Part shown: piece by piece, positions 1-4,397 of the stretch
Numbering within the stretch: the first letter of the stretch is position 1
How the letters are laid out: the number at the start of each line of letters is the position of its first letter
Source of the DNA: a bacterium
Lineage (GTDB): Bacteria > Desulfobacterota > DSWW01
NCBI GenBank assembly: GCA_030609865.1
Contig: JAUWSZ010000274.1
Span: forward strand, 1-5,022
Reading direction: 5' to 3'
DNA: 5,022 bases
The notes under the pieces: model-generated
Told to the model about the DNA's origin: nothing
The model's input: the letters and a program-made list of their open reading frames with translations, nothing else
Database searches by the model: none
Program-made: the position numbers and the translations under genes

Positions 1-67
1 CGCGAAAGGGCGAAGCCCCAAGGCCCCGCTCCGCCCAAGGAGAGATAAGTCTGAGCAACCTGTGGAT

Positions 68-101
68 ATTGCCAGGGAGCTAGAGCGACCGAAGCAATCC
101 C
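68..101. repeat. Short REP-like palindromic intergenic repeat
   Basis: ATTGC (68-72) and GCAAT (94-98) form the arms of an imperfect palindrome, and the flanks GGAT and ATCC extend the symmetry apart from a two-base insertion. On the minus strand the segment reads as GGGGATTGCTTCGGTCGC and onward. That resembles the widespread proteobacterial REP type beginning GGGATTGCTTCGTCGC, which usually sits between genes in many copies. The family match is from memory and was not searched. No gene is seen around it. Confidence 0.45.
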
Positions 102-146
102 CGTGCATCCTCCTGGCTCTTTGAGGTTGTCGAAGTTCACCTCTTT

Positions 147-301
147 TCGCAGGCTGTCGAGAAATGGTCAGATGCAAGGCGCGCGAAGCATGCCCCCGCG
201 AAGGCGGGGGTCCAGGTCAATAATAAGGCAGGACTTTTGTCCGCCGCGATGACGAAGGGCGAGCGCAACGCCGCAGGTGACCGTTTATCGGCAGCCTGCT
301 A
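147..301. repeat. MITE-like element with 29-bp imperfect terminal inverted repeats
   Basis: The left arm (147-175) and the reverse complement of the right arm (273-301) match at 23 of 29 positions. The shared core is GCAGGCTG, followed by a conserved CGA and a GGTCA. Between the arms lies a strong GC hairpin (193-210). The whole 155-bp unit could fold as one long stem with an internal hairpin, and it has no coding capacity of its own. The right end overlaps the last three bases of the minus-strand GST-like gene, so the repeat supplies that gene's TAG stop. No clear target-site duplication is visible. The arrangement suggests a non-autonomous mobile element or a compound REP element, but the family was not identified. 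Confidence 0.6.
193..210. repeat. GC-rich perfect hairpin inside the MITE-like element
   Basis: CCCCCGC (193-199) and GCGGGGG (204-210) pair perfectly over 7 bp around a GAAG tetraloop. The motif resembles the common CCCGCGAAnGCGGG intergenic palindrome of proteobacteria. It lies about 90 bases past the stop of the minus-strand GST-like gene and could protect or pause its transcript. No U-tract follows on either strand, so it is not a classical intrinsic terminator. Confidence 0.6.
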
Positions 302-946
302 GCCGCCGGCGATGGCGGCCAGTACATCCGCGTAGCTCTTGTGGCACTTGGTGTAGCAATCCCGGGCCATCAGGTCTTGCCGCAACCTGGTGATATTCAG
401 GTAGCCGGACAGGTCCACCTGGGCCACCTCGGCCGGGTCGAGGGCGGAGAGCAGGCTGAAGTCGGCGAGCGTGAGGTCCCCCCCTGCCAGGTATCTTCGC
501 TCCTTCAACGGGGCGTCTACGACGGGCAGGAACCGCTCGAGGAACGACAGCCCTTCGGTGACGGCACGTTCGTCAGCCTCCTGGTTCAAGAAGGGTGCGA
601 AGACCCGGTTGAACAGAACGCTGCCCAACGCCGTGGCGATGTGATGGGACACGAAGTCCGCCCACTGATCCACCAGCGCTCTCTGTTTCGCCCCGCCCGG
701 GTACAGGGGCGACTCGCATTTGGCCGCTAGGTACCGGATAATGGCATTGCTCTCGAACAGGACGAACCCGTCATCGTCGATGACAGGCACCTTGCCCCCG
801 GGATGAAGCTTGAGATGCCCCTCCGAACGGTTCTCTCCTGAAACGAGATTCACGCTCTTGTACTCATACTCCAGACCCAATTCGTTGGCGACGAACCTCA
901 CCTTGTTGGAAGGTGAGGAAAGACCTGCTCCGTAGATCTTCAGCAT
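299..946 (-). CDS. Glutathione S-transferase family protein
   Basis: This is a 215-residue cytosolic GST-like protein, the usual length for the family. The N-terminal thioredoxin-like domain (about 1-77) has the first strand LKIYG, a serine pair (S10-S11) where serine-type GSTs place the catalytic residue, the GKVPVI segment (51-56) with the conserved cis-proline P54, and the E65-S66 pair that binds the glutamyl part of glutathione in the family. The helical C-terminal domain (about 86-205) contains DLTLADFSL (157-165), matching the conserved N-capping box with its buried aspartate. The start at 946 is supported by a GGGAGG ribosome-binding site 7 bases upstream. Likely activity is glutathione conjugation or a related thiol-transfer reaction, but the substrate cannot be read from the sequence. 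The stop codon lies within a palindromic repeat, so the extreme C-terminus may have been altered by its insertion. It is divergent from the thioesterase gene. Confidence 0.9.
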   Translation of the reverse strand: MLKIYGAGLSSPSNKVRFVANELGLEYEYKSVNLVSGENRSEGHLKLHPGGKVPVIDDDGFVLFESNAIIRYLAAKCESPLYPGGAKQRALVDQWADFVSHHIATALGSVLFNRVFAPFLNQEADERAVTEGLSFLERFLPVVDAPLKERRYLAGGDLTLADFSLLSALDPAEVAQVDLSGYLNITRLRQDLMARDCYTKCHKSYADVLAAIAGG

Positions 947-952
947 TTTGAA

Positions 953-959
953 CCCTCCC
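953..959 (-). promoter_or_regulatory. Ribosome-binding site of the GST-like gene
   Basis: On the minus strand GGGGGAGGG lies just upstream of the ATG at 946-944. The GGAGG core (plus-strand CCTCC, 954-958) is separated from the start by 7 bases, an ideal spacing that fixes the start codon. Confidence 0.75.
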
Positions 960-1006
960 CCGAGTTGACAGTTAGAATGGATGCTTCAATAGCATTGGAT
1001 GCAGCA

Positions 1007-1070
1007 AGGACAGGCAGGGATTGAAATACTTCGTCCTTTTCGAAGCGATGGCAACGCGCCTGCCTGTCCT
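1007..1070. repeat. 12-bp perfect inverted repeat with nested hairpin in the divergent spacer
   Basis: AGGACAGGCAGG (1007-1018) is the exact reverse complement of CCTGCCTGTCCT (1059-1070). In the 40-base loop a second pair, CTTCG (1029-1033) and CGAAG (1041-1045), can form a small hairpin. The structure sits between the start codons of the divergent GST-like and thioesterase genes. Most of it would lie in the 5' leader or promoter of the minus-strand gene. It could be an operator, a leader structure or a repeat remnant; the sequence does not decide between these. Confidence 0.55.
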
Positions 1071-1088
1071 GCCGACAATCCGGCGCAC

Positions 1089-1117
1089 TTGACGTGTGAC
1101 CGGGGAGTCGATACAAA
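1089..1117 (+). promoter_or_regulatory. Putative sigma-70 promoter of the thioesterase gene
   Basis: TTGACG (1089-1094) matches the -35 consensus at 5 of 6 positions. After a 17-base spacer, TACAAA (1112-1117) matches the -10 consensus at 4 of 6. Normal spacing would start transcription at about 1124, which is the A of the thioesterase ATG, so the transcript could be leaderless. This agrees with the lack of a well-placed ribosome-binding site; the nearest purine-rich GGGGAG lies 16 bases from the start. It is a prediction from motif and spacing only. Confidence 0.4.
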
Positions 1118-1123
1118 CAGCCC

Positions 1124-1564
1124 ATGGACAAGGAAAAGGACCGGCTGAATGCCTTGAAAGAGGACGCTGTACAGGGGTTCACCGCATACTGCGGGCTCGA
1201 GCCGGTATCCCTCGAACCGGGCAGGTTCGTGACCCGGGTTACCATCCGGGATTGTCACCTCCAGCAGGATGGCTTCGTCCATGCCGGCGTGATCGCCACC
1301 ATGGCGGACCACACGGCCGGCTATGCCTCCTTCTCCCTCGTTCCCCCGGACCGCCGCATCCTGACCGTGGAGTACAAGATCAACTTCCTCGTCCCGGCAA
1401 GTGGGGACTATCTGGAGTGCCGCTCCCGGGTGATCAAGCCTGGCAGGACCCTCCTCGTGACCGAATCCGAGGTGTATGCGGTCAGGGACGACACGGAAGC
1501 CCTGGTGGCAAAGGCCATGCTCACCATGGCCGCGGTGCCGCAAGACAAGGTCCCTGACCCGTAA
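1124..1564 (+). CDS. PaaI family hotdog-fold thioesterase
   Basis: This 146-residue protein matches the small PaaI-type acyl-CoA thioesterases in length and layout. The diagnostic segment is DGFVHAGVIATMADHTAGYA (49-68). Its HAGV occupies the family's HGG position, and D62 is the likely catalytic acid on the central hotdog helix. The following strands, TVEYKINFLVPA (81-92), LECRSRVIKPGRTLLVTESEVYA (98-119) and ALVAKAMLTM (126-135), form the expected antiparallel sheet. Family members hydrolyse acyl-CoA or aryl-acyl-CoA thioesters in the cytoplasm, usually as tetramers; the substrate here is unknown. ATG 1124 is the only reasonable start because an in-frame stop lies at 1097-1099 and no other start codon falls between. 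It lacks a good Shine-Dalgarno, consistent with leaderless expression. It appears to be monocistronic. Confidence 0.88.
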   Translation: MDKEKDRLNALKEDAVQGFTAYCGLEPVSLEPGRFVTRVTIRDCHLQQDGFVHAGVIATMADHTAGYASFSLVPPDRRILTVEYKINFLVPASGDYLECRSRVIKPGRTLLVTESEVYAVRDDTEALVAKAMLTMAAVPQDKVPDP

Positions 1565-1615
1565 AGACCCGAAAATCCCCTTCAAATTTAGTCGGTTATC
1601 ATTTTTAAGCACGCG

Positions 1616-1676
1616 CCCCCCGGTTCCCAAATTGGGAGGGGTCGGCGTTGGGCCTGACCCCCGATCCCTGACCCCT
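1616..1676. repeat. Compound palindromic, REP-like repeat with alternative pairings
   Basis: TCCCAAATTGGGA (1625-1637) is a 13-base palindrome. AGGGGTC (1637-1643) can pair with GACCCCT (1670-1676) over 7 bp. Alternatively, its GGGGTC can pair with GACCCC (1656-1661) over 6 bp, so two hairpins compete for one arm. CTGACCCC occurs twice in direct orientation (1654-1661 and 1668-1675). Such clustered GGGGTC/GACCCC palindromes resemble intergenic repeats associated with REP-type transposases, but no such gene is in view and the family is not confirmed. Confidence 0.45.
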
Positions 1677-1799
1677 ATACTGCGGCCCCGAATTCTCTCC
1701 CCCGGTAGTAAATTTTTTCATCCTTTGTGCCGATCTATGAGACAGCGAAGTTCCAATGAATCCAGGAAGTTGAGAAATGCGGCAATCTCGTGCCCATGG

Positions 1800-1816
1800 T
1801 TGACAAAAATCGTCAA
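1800..1816. promoter_or_regulatory. TTGAC-N7-GTCAA palindrome, possible operator
   Basis: TTGAC (1800-1804) and GTCAA (1812-1816) are perfect 5-bp inverted half-sites separated by 7 bases, a geometry that suits a dimeric DNA-binding regulator. The site lies 84 bases upstream of the first pilus-type gene. TTGACA at 1800-1805 also equals the -35 consensus, but no matching -10 follows at 16-18 bases. The regulator is unknown and chance occurrence is possible. Confidence 0.3.
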
Positions 1817-1900
1817 GGGATTTTCTCGAGGGGAAGCCGTGCCTCGAGCCGGTCGGGGCCGGTGCCTTGAACGTGACGCCCAGCGTGGACTGGAAAAGGA

Positions 1901-3319
1901 ATGAGGGTATTCAGAAAGCGTTCTACGCCGATCACCCTGATCGGCAATGATGAGATCTACTTCGTCCTACAGGGAGGCTCGGGCGAAGGGCAGATCCTGG
2001 AGTCTTTTCCGTTCGACCGATTGTTGACGGATGAAGCGGACTTGAGTGCCATCCCGGCAGCGTTCCAGGACCAAGTCAATTCGGTCATGGTCGTGCCGGA
2101 CTATTGGCTTGGAAACATGTCCTTCCCCTTTCAATCGAGGAAGAAGTCGCTGGCGGAGGCGTTTCTCGAGAGGAAGCTTCGAGCCGATTTCCCGGAGATG
2201 CCGGAGGTCAAGGATTTCTTCGAGTATTTTTTCCACGAGACCGATCAGGGCGAAACGGCGGTGTACGCCTATTTCCTGCGGGAGCCGACATTCTTCCGGC
2301 TGTACGATCAGCTCGCCCGCTGGAACCTGCATCCTCGTCGCATCACGACACCCGCCTTCCTGTGGGAGTCCCAACTCAAGGAGCGGATTCCGGGCTTTCA
2401 CGAAGGGGGGAAGGCCTTTGTTCACATCCTGTCGAACGAGTGCTTCCTGTACTTCTTCTTTGAAGGGCATTTTCTGTTTTCGAGGCAGATAGCGCTTCCG
2501 GAATTCCAGGAGGATTCCTCCGATCAGGTCGAAACACTGACCTATGAGACCCATCAGTCCCTGTACCTCTTCTCGCAGAAGGCCAAGGCAGAGATCGACC
2601 GGATCTACACGGCCTCTTTCGGGCACGTGGAGGCCGGAGAGCTGGCCGAAGGCCTCGGGAGGGAAGTCGAAGAAGTCACGGGCCTGGAGGAGGAACTCAC
2701 ACAAGGCTCGACCACGATCGGCCAGCCGGGCCTTTTGAGCGGGTCCTATCTGCCCGATCTTTCCAATTCGCACAAGTTCCTGAGCATCTCTCACAAGCAG
2801 ATGGAGAAGGAACACCAGTGGAGGCCGGTGCAGAAGGTCGGGATCGCCGTCGGGGTCGTCCTTCTGCTTCTGTTGGCAGGGGAAGGCGTGCTGCTCTGGA
2901 AATGGTCGAGGCCCGTCGGGATGGAAACCACAAGCGGGGGCGGTGCCAGGGCGAGGGAAGCGGTGACGGCCCTCCGACAGTACAACGAGGCCCTTGATCT
3001 GTTCCTGAAGGAGAGTCAACGGCCTTCGGCCGGCAAAGCGATCATCAATCTGGCCCGATCATTGCCCGAAGATGTCTGGATACAGGAGATGGTCGTCGAG
3101 ACGGAGCCGACCCCGGGCGTCGCGCTTACCGGGACCGTCAGAGCGGCGAAGCCCAGTCAGTTCCGGGAGACCCTGTCCGAATTACTGGACAGGCTGAACG
3201 ATCATTTTCAGGGGGCCCGATCCCTCGGCTTGCAGGACATCGATGTTGACACGGACACTTGCAAGGCCGTGGAAGGGGGCCGTACCTGTTTCATTGCTCT
3301 GGAATTCGGACTGCCATGA
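1901..3319 (+). CDS. PilM/PilN-like fusion (GspL-like) inner-membrane assembly protein
   Basis: This 472-residue bitopic protein belongs to a type IV pilus or type II secretion-like machine. Residues 1-240 look like a degenerate actin-like (ASKHA) domain of the PilM/GspL type. LIGNDEIYFVLQGG (13-26) takes the place of the first phosphate loop, HILSNECFLYFFFEG (175-189) the second, and the helix with THQSLYLFSQKAKAEIDRIY (217-236) precedes the last core strand. The usual Asp-Gly and Gly-Gly nucleotide-binding residues are missing. An acidic linker (about 241-300) leads to one transmembrane helix (313-334). The periplasmic PilN-like part (350-472) has a helix, then LPEDVWIQEM (388-397) and VALTGTV (407-413), the typical PilN ferredoxin-like pattern. 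C454 and C463 flank its final hairpin. The start is ATG 1901, with an in-frame stop at 1874-1876 and GGA-rich sequence just upstream. The stop overlaps the next start (ATGA). Nearest named analogues are MshI or GspL. Confidence 0.72.
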   Translation: MRVFRKRSTPITLIGNDEIYFVLQGGSGEGQILESFPFDRLLTDEADLSAIPAAFQDQVNSVMVVPDYWLGNMSFPFQSRKKSLAEAFLERKLRADFPEMPEVKDFFEYFFHETDQGETAVYAYFLREPTFFRLYDQLARWNLHPRRITTPAFLWESQLKERIPGFHEGGKAFVHILSNECFLYFFFEGHFLFSRQIALPEFQEDSSDQVETLTYETHQSLYLFSQKAKAEIDRIYTASFGHVEAGELAEGLGREVEEVTGLEEELTQGSTTIGQPGLLSGSYLPDLSNSHKFLSISHKQMEKEHQWRPVQKVGIAVGVVLLLLLAGEGVLLWKWSRPVGMETTSGGGARAREAVTALRQYNEALDLFLKESQRPSAGKAIINLARSLPEDVWIQEMVVETEPTPGVALTGTVRAAKPSQFRETLSELLDRLNDHFQGARSLGLQDIDVDTDTCKAVEGGRTCFIALEFGLP

Positions 3320-3837
3320 TGGATCGCATGAACAAGGGATGGTTGGTCGTGGGAATCATTTGGGCCGCTGCCCTTTCGGTCAACTACTGGAACATCAGCG
3401 AGATGTACCGGATCAGGGACGCCAGGGAGCAAAAGGTCTTCCTGACGATGGACGAGCAGTTCCTGCGGGCCTATTCCGGGGAAATCGCGGAGAGCCTGAA
3501 GAAGCGGGAGGCCTTTTTTCACTCCGCAGAGGCCCTGAACCTGGGACTGCTGACGGTGGAGAGCGAACTGGAGACACTGGCGGCACAGTACGAGCTGACC
3601 GGGGTCAACGTGAAGAGCCAGTTGGACCAGGACACCGGCGGCAGCATCCCCGTGGTGCTTTCGTGTGAGGGGTCCCTGAGAAAGATGGTCGAGTGCCTGG
3701 AGGCCCTGCGCAGGGACCGCGCCTACGTGCCGGTTACCAAGGTCACGATCGCGATCGAGGGGCGCGGGGCGCCCGCAAAATTCGAGGTCCGGTTGAACTA
3801 TCGGTACAGGATCGTCCGTCCGGAGACCCAGACATGA
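3316..3837 (+). CDS. PilO/GspM-like (MshJ-like) inner-membrane assembly protein
   Basis: This is a 173-residue bitopic protein. A short cytoplasmic N-terminus is followed by a transmembrane helix (about 8-25, WLVVGIIWAAALSVNYW). Next comes a charged helical segment with coiled-coil character (about 28-92), then a C-terminal alpha/beta domain (109-167). That domain has strands IPVVLSCEG (111-119), VPVTKVTIAIEG (138-149) and AKFEVRLNYRYRI (154-166) around the helix LRKMVECLEALRR (121-133), the PilO/GspM ferredoxin-like pattern. C117 and C127 could form a periplasmic disulfide. It is expected to pair with the upstream PilN-like domain to make the inner-membrane alignment complex. ATG 3316 overlaps the previous stop as ATGA; ATG 3319 and ATG 3328 are alternative starts. 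A weak CGGA lies 5 bases before 3316, so translational coupling is likely. The assignment rests on topology and fold pattern. Confidence 0.7.
   Translation: MMDRMNKGWLVVGIIWAAALSVNYWNISEMYRIRDAREQKVFLTMDEQFLRAYSGEIAESLKKREAFFHSAEALNLGLLTVESELETLAAQYELTGVNVKSQLDQDTGGSIPVVLSCEGSLRKMVECLEALRRDRAYVPVTKVTIAIEGRGAPAKFEVRLNYRYRIVRPETQT
3822..3825 (+). promoter_or_regulatory. Ribosome-binding site deciding the start of the PilP-like gene
   Basis: GGAG lies 8 bases before ATG 3834 and inside the end of the upstream gene. It selects this start over the much longer open frame that begins at 3693, whose extra residues are an out-of-frame reading of the PilO-like gene. Confidence 0.6.
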
Positions 3838-4379
3838 AGATAACCGTCGGAGACAAGCAACGTTCTTTCATCGGTGCCTGGGCGCTGGGGGCCTTACTCG
3901 TTCTGGGCCTCAACGGGTTGAACCTGACGAATTTGCTCGATCAGCCCCTCCTCGGGAACTCGAGAGAGGTCAAGGGAATCCGGCGGCAGTGGAAGTTGCT
4001 CGAGCAGTTGAGTTCGTTGGCGATCAAGGAGGCAAAGGCCGTTGCCGACGTGGACCTGGATCGCGTCTTCTCCAGGTTCGAGCCCATGTCGGTCCTGAAT
4101 GTGTGGGACACGGACACGGAAAAGGAGGCGGTGCAGGCAGAAGAGTCCGGGCCGATCCTGCCGATTCTGACGGGAATCTTGAGCATTACGGACCTGAAGG
4201 GGAATGTTCGATCGACCGCCGTGTTCCATGGGAAAAGGTATAAGGAAAAGAACCAGGTGCAAGGCTTCAGGATCGAGAAGATCGCTGAAGAGGGTGTTTA
4301 TCTGACCAAGTGGGGGACGAACTGGTTCGTCCCGGCGCCTGAGGGCGAGTTCACTTCTATTAGGAAGGACCTCGACTAG
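3834..4379 (+). CDS. PilP/GspC-like periplasmic linker protein
   Basis: This 181-residue protein has a short cytoplasmic N-terminus, one transmembrane helix (about 13-30) and a linker. A compact beta domain (about 107-168) follows: LPILTGILSITDLKG, then AVFHGKRYKEKNQVQGFRIEKI (129-150), then GVYLTKWGTNWFV. This is the characteristic PilP and GspC homology-region pattern: strand, G, strand, 'G..Y.....V.GF.I..I', strand. In those families the domain binds the N-terminal domain of the secretin and links the inner-membrane complex to the outer-membrane channel. Classical PilP is a lipoprotein, but no lipobox cysteine exists here, so anchoring is by the transmembrane helix as in GspC. The ATG overlaps the upstream stop as ATGA and has its own GGAG. 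The next gene is the secretin, in keeping with this role. MshK is a further possible name. Confidence 0.75.
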   Translation: MKITVGDKQRSFIGAWALGALLVLGLNGLNLTNLLDQPLLGNSREVKGIRRQWKLLEQLSSLAIKEAKAVADVDLDRVFSRFEPMSVLNVWDTDTEKEAVQAEESGPILPILTGILSITDLKGNVRSTAVFHGKRYKEKNQVQGFRIEKIAEEGVYLTKWGTNWFVPAPEGEFTSIRKDLD

Positions 4380-4387
4380 ATCCAGGT

Positions 4388-4392
4388 AGGAG
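4388..4392 (+). promoter_or_regulatory. Ribosome-binding site of the secretin gene
   Basis: AGGAG is followed by 5 bases and then ATG 4398. It is the strongest Shine-Dalgarno in the operon. It lies in the 18-base gap after the PilP-like stop, so the secretin can be translated independently of upstream coupling. Confidence 0.7.
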
Positions 4393-4397
4393 CGATC

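Larger units (their letters stand above)
1565..1900. other. 336-base intergenic region upstream of the pilus-type operon
   Basis: No convincing gene is present. The left half holds palindromic and repeated sequence (1616-1676), and a T-run lies at 1713-1718. The right half holds a TTGAC-N7-GTCAA palindrome (1800-1816). An arginine-rich 55-codon frame (1737-1904) is open but has no ribosome-binding site and no recognisable protein character. The promoter of the downstream operon should lie here, but I see no matched -35/-10 pair and no sigma-54 type site. Confidence 0.6.

Noticed and set aside
341..730. A 129-residue plus-strand open frame within the GST-like gene.
   Set aside because: It is antisense to a gene with clear GST motifs and has no family features or ribosome-binding site.
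965..993. TTGACA at 965-970 as a plus-strand promoter in the divergent spacer.
   Set aside because: The -10 position at 16-18 bases reads CAATAG or AATAGC, a poor match. The pair at 1089-1117 is better placed for the plus-strand gene.
1676..1681. TATACT as a -10 box for the pilus-type operon.
   Set aside because: No acceptable -35 element lies 15-19 bases upstream, and the site falls at the edge of the palindromic repeat.
1737..1904. A 55-codon plus-strand frame that ends overlapping the first operon gene as ATGA.
   Set aside because: The overlap mimics the other junctions of the operon, but there is no ribosome-binding site. The product is arginine-rich with no domain or membrane segment, and the frame is a tail of a longer open reading that starts inside the thioesterase gene.
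1967..3019. A long 350-residue minus-strand open frame opposite the PilMN-like gene.
   Set aside because: It is fully antisense to a gene with clear domain structure. Its translation is rich in Leu, Arg, Pro and Gly without recognisable folds, as expected for a complementary-strand shadow in GC-rich DNA.
3259..3315. N-terminal extension of the PilO-like protein starting at ATG 3259.
   Set aside because: It would overlap the upstream gene by 61 bases and put 19 unlikely residues before the membrane helix. ATG 3316, at the ATGA junction, fits the operon pattern.
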